Positions 11,801 through 22,080 of a DNA stretch of 51,712 bases are shown in pieces; the first letter of the stretch is position 1, and every line of letters begins with the position of its first letter. Source of the stretch: Thermomucor indicae-seudaticae (lineage: Eukaryota > Mucoromycota > Mucoromycetes > Mucorales > Lichtheimiaceae); NCBI GenBank assembly GCA_000787465.1, contig JSYX01000218.1, positions 1-51,712 on the forward strand, read 5' to 3'. A program made the translations under genes and the position numbers. Under the pieces are notes generated by a model. The model ran no database searches. It had not been told where the DNA came from and saw only the letters and a list, made by a program, of their open reading frames with translations.

Positions 11801-12777
11801 CACACCTTGCATCACACACACGCACTTCCTTTCTCTCTGTATTTACCCATAGCTCGAGAGGTAGAGATGATCCTTTGAAACAGGCGACCATGCAAGCTCT
11901 AGCCAAAGCGTATTCCGCTGTGTTTCTGTAGCCTGAGCTGGTGGAAACGGTATCTCGAGAAAACCCAATCGAGATTCATCCGGGACATTCCATACAACGG
12001 CCGTCTTGCTCCGACGCGAGCTAGAAGCCAAGAGTGGCCAGGCAGGTGGCTCCACCTTCCGCTGCCAAGCGAGCGAGAGAACACCGTCCTCTGGATGCAC
12101 AAGCTGATATTCGGTCGACATCTCTAGTTCATCGTCTATCTTTTCGACAAAGATGAAACCGTTGGCATACCTATTCTGTATGAATAAGAAAAAGGACAGA
12201 CAGACGATCCTTCCCTTTTTCTTTTTTCTTGTTCCTTACCCAATGGCTACATAGTCTTGATCCAAATGCCGCAAAGGTGCAATAGCCCGGACTTCTGCAT
12301 TCACCTTGTTATAAACCCTTTTCCGGTGTCCAAAGGCATCTTGTACTATGACTTTGCCTGACTTGTCGCCGGAAACCAACAGCGTACCATCCCGCACGCA
12401 CCGAATCACCGTCACTTCGTCCTGGTTTTTCTGGCTGCATGAATAAATAGAAAAAGAGAGAGAAACGGTGCATATATTACCTTATGTCCCGTATAGGTCG
12501 CTAAAAGCGATCCATCCAAGACATTCCATCCGCGAATGGTGGTATCAACGCCTCCCGCGAAACAAAACTTATCGTGGACCGCGATCGCCTGAATCTTATC
12601 GATGGACGCAATAAACGCCTTGACGAATCGCAGGCGATCCAAGTCCAAGACCACAAGTACGTTGCGTGTCGCGTACACATAAAAGTGGGGTTCCGATATA
12701 GCCCCTGCATAGGACGTGTACCAATTGGGTACGGGAGGGTAGGCTTGACATGGCGGATAGCGATCCTGCTTCGGCAT
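8873..12777 (-). CDS. Gemin5-like WD40/TPR protein of the SMN complex
   Basis: In animals Gemin5 recognises pre-snRNAs and hands them to the SMN complex for Sm-core assembly. Thirteen exons: 12481-12777, 12240-12430, 11847-12170, 11634-11781, 11005-11565, 10770-10935, 10636-10719, 10437-10585, 10228-10396, 9737-10189, 9348-9657, 9161-9280, 8873-9095; 1,064 residues. The N-terminus has the family phrase YPPVPNWYTSY, followed by many WD40 blades (for example LDKQIIKWDV, ISGGDDRFLYMWKY). The second half is helical, with KVYDAVAVYRSAELY then EAIALAKLRLPADD, matching the TPR-like dimerisation region of human Gemin5. It is shorter than the human protein (about 1,500), mainly at the C-terminus. A Thr repeat from an (ACA)n tract lies near 10040. 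The start is the ATG before PKQDRYPPC, 107 bases from the RRP40 start. Confidence 0.85.
10029..10062 (-). repeat. trinucleotide tract coding poly-Thr in Gemin5-like gene
   Basis: GTTGCTGTTGCTGTTGTTG-type tract on the + strand; in the minus-strand reading frame it encodes a run of Thr and Ala between the propeller half and the helical half. It lies in a linker. Confidence 0.7.
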
Positions 12778-12884
12778 AGGTGCGCAGGACGAAAGAGCAA
12801 AGTACGCGGAGTTGAGCAAAGGGGAAATTTTTCTCTTTCTTCATACGACACACATATAACAATTATACGCAATTTTGTCAGGGC
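12778..12884. promoter_or_regulatory. divergent promoter Gemin5 / RRP40
   Basis: The start codons of the two genes are separated by 107 bases, so both 5' UTRs and core promoters must share this segment. There is a CT-rich tract next to the Gemin5 start. No classical TATA box is obvious. Confidence 0.6.
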
Positions 12885-13733
12885 ATGGAGATCGATCAGC
12901 CAACATTGCGAGTAGTATTACCGGGCGACGTGATTTCAGAGGCAACGGAATCAGCAATTGAACATGGTGGTACGATTGTACTGGGTCCCGGGTTAAGACA
13001 AGAGGGCGAATCCATTGTGGCGACCAAAGCCGGTATCCTGAAGCACCTGACGAGTGGCAATCGATGGTGGATTGAAAGTAACCAAAAACGAGCAAGTAGT
13101 TGGAATAATAATTTCGATATTTCCAAGCCCACCAGTGCACCTGACTGAAGATGTTTTCTTCATGTAGTATGTTGCAGCAACGGGTGAATCAGTGCTGGGC
13201 GTAGTAACAGCTAGACTAGCAGACTATTACCGCGTCGATATTGGTACAGCTCATACGGCCGTATTACCAACGCTGGCTTTTGAAGGTGCCACCAAACGTA
13301 ACAAACCCAACTTACAACCTCGAACATTAGTCTATTGTCGAGTCGCCATGGCCAATAGGGATATGGAAGCTGAACTGGAATGCGTCAATCCAACAACGGG
13401 TAAAGCAGACGGGTTTGGCGAATTAAAAGGCGGATTTGTCATAAAATGCTCTCTCGGATTATGTCGAAGGTAACGAAAGGGAGAAGGGAGGAAGCAGAAT
13501 GAATTGACTGATACGCTATGCTGCTTAGATTGTTGGATCCTACGACTCCAATATTGGCACTATTAGGCGAACATTTTCCATTCGAACTGGCGGTCGGTAT
13601 GAATGGCCGCGTCTGGATCAATTCTACAAGTACCAAAAATACCATCATGCTTGCTAATGCAATACAAACATCAGAATACTTGAGTGCTGAGGAATGCAAA
13701 GCACTTGTTGAAGATCTCATCAATAAGACATAA
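12885..13733 (+). CDS. RRP40: RNA exosome cap subunit Rrp40 (EXOSC3)
   Basis: S1/KH cap subunit of the nine-subunit exosome core that degrades and trims RNA in nucleus and cytosol. Three exons: 12885-13091, 13168-13469, 13529-13733; 237 residues, the family size. Marks: RVVLPGDVISEATES at the N-terminus, the S1 region SVLGVVTARLADYYRVDIG, LAFEGATKRNKPNLQ, and the C-terminal KH-type GMNGRVWINSTS. The first intron must begin with GC, not GT: AAACGA|GCAAGT at 13092, with acceptor TAG ending at 13167. No nearby GT donor keeps the frame and the conserved NQKR-YV junction. It is transcribed away from the Gemin5-like gene, another RNA factor. Confidence 0.95.
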
Positions 13734-14526
13734 TGTTCCACACAATCTATAACGAACGGCATCCAAGTACATTGGTTTTCATACTTTTAAAATGGTACGA
13801 CTTGATACTCGTTCGGGAGGGGTAGATACACAAGGGAAAAAGAATGCAAAGAGCATGGATAGTCATGGGTACTCCCGTGAATGATATACAAGCAAGACGT
13901 TCTTTTACATATTGCAACCTGATCTTAAAAACAAGTAGTCTATTGCACTGCGATTAACTTTAGTCCAGCAAGACTGATTTAACGAAATGATCTCTCCATT
14001 GCGATGCGTACAGTGACTGGTTTCATCTTGATCTGCATTGGATATAATTCTTTACAATGTCCATTTGCGAATAGCAAAAATGTCCGAGCAACCCAGGAAA
14101 TATATAAGCCTGGTTGGTTAAGCTGGTCAGGGCTTTTGAACCTGTCCATAGGCTTCCGTTAATACCATCAAGTTATAATTTCTTGCATTGGCCAGTAGTG
14201 CGTCCCACGCATTATGGCACGGAAAACCTTTGGAAAAATTATTAGTGGTGTTAGTAGGATATGGAAGCTTTCTTATCTTTTAGAGTAATCTTTGGAATTG
14301 TAATAGAACCAACGGTGAAGTGTTAAAATCCATGAATGGGATAATTTTTTAAGACGCAGTGAAAGAAAAACTCTCAATTTCATTTCGCATACTATCAATA
14401 GCTTGGAAAGGACAATTTCAGAAAAATCCTAACCTTAGCTATCATTGTCAGGCTTAACATGAATACATTTGTGTGCCTATCGCCATGACTGTGGAGATTT
14501 CCCTATAAAAGAACATATTTCTCAGT

Positions 14527-14563
14527 GTTACACAGAAGCCGTCAAGATTAGGGGCAACTCTTC
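14527..14563 (+). repeat. diverged direct repeat, copy 1
   Basis: GTTACACAGAAGCCGTCAAG followed by a TTAGGGG-type stretch and CAACTCTT. It matches copy 2 at 16567-16604 with a few substitutions and one inserted base. Weaker similarity (C-rich, then a GCACTTTTTGCTC-like piece) continues for about 50 more bases. Confidence 0.6.
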
Positions 14564-16566
14564 CCCCCCTTAATTTCCTTAATTTTTCCTTTTTTCGCAC
14601 TTTTTGCTCAAAAATGTCGTTTCTTTGATAATAAAATTCCAGTGAGCCACGGTTTCCGTGATGCCAGCTGTTGCAATACCTCTGCCAGGAATAACTTAAA
14701 ATTCTATATGCGCTCTCCGCTGCTCCGCAACGTACAATCTCTGATAGGCCGTTGCACGGATCTGAACTATAGGTTACTATTAAACGTGGCGGGCTGACTG
14801 ATGTGCGGAAACGAGACAAAAAAGTTTCGTTGGTGAATTAGATTTTAGGCCCACTCTGAAGGCGTGGTAACGGTGTCACCAGTCCTTAACAAAAATTTCA
14901 CAAAACTTTGCTGCGAGGTTCACAAAGATCTGAACATTTGTTTCTAAGCATAGGCTTTGACAGAAAATGCATATAAGCTCTGCTTGATCAAGATCATCAC
15001 GAATGCAAACAGAAACGGTTTGACAATTTTGCCGATTTTATGCATGAAAATCTTGAGCCCCGTTGACTTAAAGACCCCAATCCTTGAAATTACTTGAGTT
15101 CAAAATATCGACAACGTTCGTCAGCCAACTGAAAGGTCCGCCGGATGTCCAACAGGAGCGCATATTTCGCACATGCGGCGACTGATAAGCGCAAGCTGTG
15201 GTTAAAGCAGGAGAAGATCCAATTAGGTAAAGCTATAAAACCAAAAACAATTTATGATCTACATATTTTTTGTTGGCCATATCAGTCTCATAGACCAAAA
15301 ACCTACCAAATAAGCCAAATATGCAAATAACTACAGAGAACAAACGTATACGACGTAGAACTTGGTGGAAGACGATGATGGCTGGCGCATTCTTAATGAA
15401 AAGGAGCATTCTTCGCTCAAGGACTTATCGAGCACATATAAAGATAGGAACGCTTCCGTGATATAATATCTCAGAAAAAGAAAATGTCAGTCGCAGAACC
15501 TTCGTGGAAAGCATAAAGATTGCCAGTAATTATGTTACATATTCATCGGCTTTCCGTCATAGACTGTGAACCACGCATAAGGCTTTAACCGGGTTCGTAA
15601 GCTTGAAATAGGAAAATCAATGGGCTTGAAAATTACTATAAGCAACTTCACCGTTTCCCCAAAAAAGATTACTTCAATTTAAGTGAGCTAAAATTAACGC
15701 GTCGTCAACTGGACAAAGAAACGTCATGTAACTGGATTTGAGAGTCCTCGCTGATCATTTGCAAAATTGGATAAGGTAATTCACGACGTCAGCGCATAAT
15801 GCCATAAAATGAGTCACGTGAACTTTGCAGTTTGCATGGCTTCAGCACAAAAAGCCACACAAAAAGTCTTACAACGAGCGGCAGAATTTGCTCATTGCAG
15901 CGAAAGAAAAAAGGTTTCCGAAAATACTGTCACTGTGTTTAAAATTTCAGGCAATGAATGGACTTGGCTTTTTTTACTGACACATTTTGGCGGATTCTTT
16001 AATGGGACATATTTTTTGAACAGATTTTCTATTAGGATATTTTTTCCTCTCCCAAAAAGCCTACCAATTTTTCGAGCTCCTCAGCAATCAAAAATGTTTG
16101 GTTTTCACTTGGACAAATTTCTCTTGACATATTTTTTTCTAGGACAATCCTTTTTTGGAAGGGTGCTCCTTTTGGAAAACACTCTGGAAAGGGAATCCAT
16201 AAGTGATTCGACGTCACTTCACTATGGGAAAAAATCATGTGAAAAATATGTATTATGCAGAAATATGTAAGAAACGAGAAAATGGATGTTTCTCGCGTAT
16301 TGATTTTCGATTTTGTCACATACTTTCACACATTTTCCACATATGCTTTTTGAATGACGGATAGTGGTATCAGCTCTAGCCAGAATAAATCTCTAATTGA
16401 TAAATTTCTATCACCGTGGAGTCTGCATATTTTTCACATCTTTTCATTTTATTTTCCATGGTGCTTGACCCTTAAAACTAGAAATTATTTTTATTTTCTG
16501 CCTTCTCCCCGAATAGTGCTGCGAAAATAACAAGGAGGGTAGAAAATAACGGACAGATCCTTTAGG

Positions 16567-16604
16567 GTTACGCAAAAGCTGTCAAAGTTAAGGGGTAACT
16601 CTTT
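16567..16604 (+). repeat. diverged direct repeat, copy 2
   Basis: GTTACGCAAAAGCTGTCAAA followed by GTTAAGGGGTAACTCTT. It is homologous by eye to 14527-14563, and downstream similarity (CACTCTTTCGCTC) suggests the two are parts of a longer, decayed dispersed element. Confidence 0.6.
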
Positions 16605-16904
16605 ACCTTCCTGAAAATTTTCACTCTTTCGCTCAAACTTGACCTTTGCTCAAGATTCCACAGTTGCAACTTTCTTTTGTGGTAAACGGCTGCCGCCACT
16701 GAGCATAAAAGTACTGCTTTTTGCTATTTCACTTCAGCTGTCAGCTTTTTATTGACATAATGACATGTGAACATCATTCTGAGTTTTCGTATCATTCGGG
16801 CAGGCATTGAACTTTTATAACAAAGACCACAATCAATTACATAAAGTCTAGATAAACACTCGACCATGAGTTATATCGTGACATGAAAAGAAAAGAAGAC
16901 GAGT

Positions 16905-18949
16905 CTACTTACTGGGCATTGGAGGACGTGGAGCATGCGGATCTACCATGGATGAAAACCTGTTTCCAGCATTCAAAGGAATAACACCTTGTATACCCAA
17001 ACCAGGCCGCTGTACTTGTTGTTGATAAGGATGGGTTGATTGTGATTGTGGTTGTGGTGGCGGTGTGGAAGATTGATAATTCTCTGCTGCTGCATCAGCT
17101 GCGATGTTCATTCGAGCTTTCAGAGCACTCTTGCGTTGAGAAATCATGGGTTCCACTGTAGGTGTACTTCCTCTTATGTTCGAACCACTTCCCGCAGTGC
17201 CATTCGTCATGAACTGTTCATCAGACACGTCTTGTTCTGGAGGTATAGCAATGCCTGTTCGATGCGTCTTTTGTGGTTCTCGATCAGGTAACGTAACCCC
17301 GCGTCGATTCCGTGCCTGTCGCCGCTTTCGTCTAGAAACATACTCGTCAATCATCCTCTCTCCACGTCTATATTCAAGACAAATACAAACCTGACATCGC
17401 GCATTCGATCTTTTTCAAGCTTGTCAATCTCTGCATCCGTCAATTCCAAAATAGCCGGTGTAAATTTCTCGACCGACTCCGGATCGCGAATCGTCGATTG
17501 CAGGGTCGGCAAGAAGCTGTGCCTTAGATCATCGTCCATAATTTGCGCGCCATCGAAATCGTAACCCACAAGGAGCAACGACTTGAGAAAAACATGGACC
17601 TGTTCTCGAATCGAGTGCGCAATCGCTGTCCGGAACTCGCCACCTAGTCCAAGCTCGTTCGCCATCTTCTCCGCAAACTCTTCGGGTGAATTCTGCTGGC
17701 AGCTGATATCCCATTCGAACTGATCCAGCAACGCCCGGTTACCCACCGTGATATCCAGCTTAAAGCAATCACGTTATTCGCTTTTCCTCACCCTCAAATG
17801 TTTATAGATTTACCTTGATGATCGTTCTCAGTTCACCCTGCTTGTTGTTGGTCGTCTTCTCGTCTTCTCCGTCTTCTTTTGGCATACTACCCGAATGAAG
17901 GTAATAATCATGAACTTGATCCTTGATCCCCCGGGCAATATACGGTGCAAACGTAGACGGTGGTAACTGCAGATCCTCGCACATTACTTCGGCAAATTGT
18001 TCCGGCGTAATCAATGTCTCTAGTTTTCCCACATCCATTAATTCTCTCTCTCTCTCTCACATTAAACATTTATTGTCTTTTTCTTACCATGCATGTTCCA
18101 CGTAAACGTGTCTCTCAACGCGTACCCATCAATCTCAATTTCCAATCGAATAGGCACCAATACGTCCTTTTTCTCTGCTTGTTCCTTGAGTTGATCCAGT
18201 CCACTTTCGCGTACTCCCGCGTAAGTAACCCTGTCGATCTATCTCAACATCTCTCAAATAAACACTTACAATCGAAATTCACGCGCCTGAGGCCGTATCC
18301 GCTTCTTGTCACGCGGATAAAGTATCCTAGACTCCAGCCCAGTCGCCGGGTTACTTCCACGCCCCGAGTAACCTTGGCCAAACGTCACCATGGGCCCCGC
18401 CTGAGCGCGTAACAGACGTCTGGCATGCATCGTTTCAATATCTCGCTTTTTTTCATAGGCCAAAGCCGTATGTCGTTTGTGTTGTTTGTTGAGATTTTCT
18501 TGGTACACTTGGTCGCGATGACGATACTGGGTTAAATGTTTCTTGTCCGTTTCGGATTTCGCAAGAACAGGCTCAATAGGTGGTACTGCTGGTGGTTGTG
18601 CTGCTGCTGCTCCTGGAACACTGGTAGTACTACTGTTACTCGGTGTTGCTATTGGTAGTACGGGTCGTGTAGGAGTTGTGGCGGGCAGATGAGGAGGAAG
18701 AGCAGGCGCGGTTTGCTGTTGATGGAATGCTGGCGGTCGAACCATCATACCTGGTTGTTGTTGTTGCGGGTACATTCGTGGTGGTAATGGCCTTTGCTGC
18801 ATAACTGGTGGACGCATAACAGATGGCTGACCCATCATGGGTGGGTTTGTCGTCGTCGCTGCAGACATGTCGCCTGTTGCCCCAGTAGCAAAAGGTTGCA
18901 TTGCCATGTTATCATACATTGGATTAAACCGCTGTTGCATGGGATTCAT
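16905..18949 (-). CDS. SNF5: SNF5/SMARCB1 chromatin-remodelling subunit
   Basis: Core subunit of SWI/SNF-type nucleosome remodellers. Five exons: 18270-18949, 18088-18230, 17814-18019, 17391-17758, 16905-17331; 607 residues. The first ~180 residues are low complexity (Met, Pro, Gln, Thr, Ala). Two SNF5 repeats follow: the first around PIRLEIEIDGYALRDTFTWN and TLITPEQFAEVMCEDL, the second around LDITVGNRALLDQFEWDI and SPEEFAEKMANELGL. Next is the basic RKRRQARNRRGV segment, then a Pro/Gln-rich tail. The start ATG (18947-18949) precedes NPMQQRF; the frame is open further upstream without obvious coding character. The final codons CCA-GTAAGT also read as a splice donor, so a small extra 3' exon cannot be excluded. 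It is probably Snf5 rather than the paralogue Sfh1, but this is not settled. Confidence 0.9.
18043..18060 (+). repeat. (CT)n microsatellite in SNF5 intron
   Basis: Seven or so CT dinucleotides within the second intron of the SNF5 gene (a GA tract on the coding strand). Confidence 0.8.
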
Positions 18950-19203
18950 GATCCTTGACAATCGTTCGCAGAGAGCAAAATAGAACTCAAAACTGGGATA
19001 TATATGTACAGTGTGGAAGCGAAAGGTATGGTATATATGAACGTCAAGTATTCCCTCTTCTCTATCTGATGGCTGCTTCTGGTCCTGGTCGACCAAATCT
19101 CAGTCACACACCCACCCAAATCCACAGGAATCTCTCCAGCATTGCCTATCCATTAATGCACTCTTTTTTCTGTCTCTATTGATATCAAATTAAAAAAGCA
19201 TGG

Positions 19204-19641
19204 TTATACAGATGGTTTTTGTTTCTCAAACTTGACGCCAGGAACATGATACGGATGAAAGACGCGCTTTTGAAACGGAACAATTCAGTCTACGTTTTTT
19301 TCTGAAAACATCTTTTTTTTTTCTCGTTACCTGAGCATCCGCATAAGCGACACCGAATCCCCAGCCGGTAGCAATCGCAATGGGCCAAGTTCGTTCTTCA
19401 GACACCGTCATTAGACAAGAACACTGATTTAGACTGAGCAAAAGAAAAACACTCACTTTTGAATAAAAGTGCAGAGGCCACGATGCCCGCGCTTAGACCC
19501 AGACCAGTCTTAACCACAAAGTTGGAAATGACTTGGTCCCACTACACGCTCCAGTTGGCAATTCGTGCATGCGCATTTTCAAAGTTGCAATGCCAATACC
19601 TTTTGTGACAATATTTCTTCGCTAGGCACCTTGTCCGCCAT
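19204..19641 (-). CDS. MIC10: MICOS subunit Mic10
   Basis: Small inner-membrane protein that shapes mitochondrial crista junctions. Four exons: 19600-19641, 19457-19541, 19331-19395, 19204-19266; 84 residues (human 78, yeast 97). Two hairpin membrane segments carry the Gly motifs needed for oligomerisation: FVVKTGLGLSAGIVASALLF and WPIAIATGWGFGVAYADAQ, separated by the short basic loop KKR. The N-terminus MADKVPSEEIL precedes WDQVISN, where the family has a conserved W-D. No single open frame covers the gene, so it is easily missed. Its start lies 84 bases from the EF-hand gene on the other strand. Confidence 0.92.
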
Positions 19642-19725
19642 TTCTGAAGTGTATCGGTAAACGGGGTTTCGACAGACCAAAACAACACAAGCAACCTTAA
19701 AAACTCCGTCACCCTTTCCGTTATC
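19642..19725. promoter_or_regulatory. divergent promoter MIC10 / EF-hand gene
   Basis: Only 84 bases separate the two start codons, so the promoters and leaders overlap or one transcript starts inside the other gene. No TATA box is evident. Confidence 0.55.
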
Positions 19726-20307
19726 ATGCGCCAACAAGTAAAGGAAATGAAGCAAGGTAATTGATCCTATTCGCCCTCTTGCAATTCACTTTAGAAAGGA
19801 CCAATCAGCTCCACCCCTTCTGTGTAGTGTTTGAAAAGTACGATGAAACCGGCGCGGGACTACTCGACGGCGCAGGCCTTTACAAGGCATTACGAGCGCT
19901 CGGTCTCGAAGTACCCGTAGCCGAATCCGACATTAAAAATCTCTTGGCCGTTGTTGGACGTGAAAACGAAGGTTATGTCGACTTTGACGACTTTAAAAAG
20001 ATTGCAAGGGAACTTTCGGTAGTAAAACAATACTAGAAATGTTCGGGCTCAATAACCCTTTTATTCTATACTTCATTTCTTTATACTATAGGCAAATCAT
20101 GGCGACCAACGCTTTGAACTAGCCTTTCGATCACTGGCTGGTCCAGAAGGCATCACTCTCGAAAGTCTCCAAAGGGCGTGTCAAACTCAGGGAGAATCAT
20201 GGTCATTGGAAGAATTACAAGAAATGCTTAACGAAGCGGATAAAAATCGAGATGGTGTCATTGATAGAGAAGAATTCCAAAATGTCTGGAAAAGAGCTGG
20301 TTTTTGA
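19726..20307 (+). CDS. EF-hand calcium-binding protein, centrin/calmodulin-like
   Basis: Three exons: 19726-19756, 19828-20018, 20092-20307; 145 residues, the size of a four-EF-hand protein. Only the last loop, DKNRDGVIDREE, is a canonical calcium loop. The first (DETGAGLLDGAG) and second (GRENEGYVDFDD) are partly conserved, and the third, near GPEGITLESLQ, has lost most ligand positions. The short helix WSLEELQEMLNEAD before loop four is typical of the calmodulin/centrin superfamily. I cannot assign it to centrin, calmodulin-like or myosin light chain from sequence alone. The partner is unknown; one high-affinity calcium site is predicted. Confidence 0.82.
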
Positions 20308-20441
20308 AGAGAAGTATTTTGTAACTAGACATCTAATACATTGGAAGAAAACGACCTTCTGTTTTTATACACGGAGTCATGCAAACGGCAGAGAAAGAGA
20401 GAGATAGATAGCTTGTATATAATAGAGAGAAAAAAAAAGGT

Positions 20442-21826
20442 CTAGCGGTGGAAGTAGTGAGATTCAGAGGGAATGCGACCACGGATCATATTAGGTTCAG
20501 TGCCTGCAATGTAAATTTCAGTAAAGAACTCCTTGATGTCAGGCTCAGGCGATGCTTCGGCCTCCTTGACAGCCTCATCCACCAGTCTACGGCACTCCTT
20601 GTCGATCGCCTTGAGTTCAGCTTCGGTAGCCACATTCTTCTCAATTAACAAGTGCTTCATGCCTGTGATCGGGTCCGAAGTCGACCGCATGTGCTGAATT
20701 TCCTCACGCGTACGGTAGGTCGTGCCAGGGTCTGACATCGAGTGACCACCATATCGGTACGTCGTCATTTCCATCACCAGGGGTCCTTTGCCAGAAATCG
20801 CCCATTCCTTGGCCCATTCACAGGCACGGCGCACTGCCAACGCATCCATACCGTTCACCTTGATACCAGGAATGTAGTCACCGCGCTTGTAGTATTCAGT
20901 GCTGGCACTCGAGCGTGAGGCGGCCGTACCCATACCATACTTGTTGTTTTCACACACAAACACGCAAGGCAAGTCCCAGAGCTTGGCCATGTTGAAGGCC
21001 TCAAAGACCTGACCCTGGTTGGACGCACCATCACCATACAGGGCAAACGTCACCGAAGGGTTACCAAGGTACTTTTGGGTGAATGCAATACCAGCACCCA
21101 GCGGCACCTGAGCACCCACGATACCGTTGCCACCATAGAACGACGGCGCAAACATGTGCATCGAGCCACCCTTGCCCTTCGAGATACCATCTCGGCGACC
21201 CATCAGCTCAGCCAAAATGCTTTTGATCGAACCGCCGCGCACATAGGTGAAACCGTGGCAACGGTATGCCGTAATAACATGGTCCTCTGGCGTAATGGCC
21301 GATTCCATACCCACAGAAACTGCTTCCTATAACATTTCGAAAGGACGTGAGTGTAAGTCGGAGGAACACGGGAAAATTTTGATCGTAGATTCGCCCGCGT
21401 TTACCCGCCCAGCCCAACAACCGCACCCCAAAAATAAAGTGTTTACCTGGCCATTGCACAAGTGACAGAAACCACGAATCTTTTTGGCCTTGTACAGGCC
21501 GTCTGCTGCCATCTCCATACGACGCATCGCTGTCATTTTCGTGTACATGTCGAGCAAATCTTCCTTGGTGAGCTCCATTTCCAGACTTGGCTTCTCAGCC
21601 TTGTACATTTCAAAAGACGACTCTGGCAACGTAATGGTCACCTTGTCTGTGGCTGCCATCCATGAGGAAGCCGTGCTAGAAAATGCACGCTGTACGTTGC
21701 GTAAACAAAGTCAATTAGTAAATCACATTGTAACCACAACCGACTGCGACAAGAGAGATTACGTACAGCAGCTGGGAAGGACTTGGACGTATTGACCAGC
21801 AAACGAGAAGCAGCTGTGCGAAGCAT
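20442..21826 (-). CDS. PDA1: pyruvate dehydrogenase E1 alpha
   Basis: Alpha subunit of the thiamine-diphosphate E1 component of mitochondrial pyruvate dehydrogenase. Three exons: 21767-21826, 21447-21689, 20442-21326; 395 residues. The first exon encodes a presequence ([20 protein letters not shown]). The ThDP motif runs from GDGASNQGQ to [24 protein letters not shown] is the substrate and E2-contact region. [15 protein letters not shown] is the phosphorylation loop, with the Ser that PDH kinase modifies in other eukaryotes, so control by kinase and phosphatase is likely. The gene ends with TAG at 20442, converging on the EF-hand gene 134 bases away. Confidence 0.96.
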
Positions 21827-22080
21827 AGTTAAAATGTATGTGGGTAAGAAGAAAAGGAAAAGTGGGAAAGTAGTGGGAACTTGAGGGGAAGAGAAAGAAA
21901 ATTGTTGTTGAAAAAAGCAAGTCCCCGCTCCGATTCTCTCTTTTTGTTCTCCCGATTGAAACCAGTAAGATACCGTTATCCCACATGGCAAACAAGACTA
22001 TGCATAACCTTTATGTGGTACATGATTATGAAACTAAATACAATTGAGACTAGTAATAAACAATAATTAACATAACTGTT

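Larger units (their letters stand above)
13734..16904. other. 3.2 kb AT-rich gene desert
   Basis: Rich in A/T runs, with no family-recognisable frame on either strand. The longest open frame (15809-16270, +, 153 codons) is Phe/Lys-rich and shows no known domain. The reverse frame over 14454-14819 is equally unconvincing. It contains at least one diverged direct repeat (14527-14563 and 16567-16604). It is probably decayed transposon or other non-coding sequence. Confidence 0.5.

Noticed and set aside
15809..16270. 153-codon + strand open frame in the gene desert
   Set aside because: Phe/Lys-rich translation of AT-rich DNA, no domain, no splice structure, no family phrases.
16890..16915. extra 3' exon of SNF5 after CCCA|GTAAGT
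   Set aside because: The donor consensus is good but no convincing acceptor plus family-like sequence follows. The in-frame TAG directly after it was kept as the stop.
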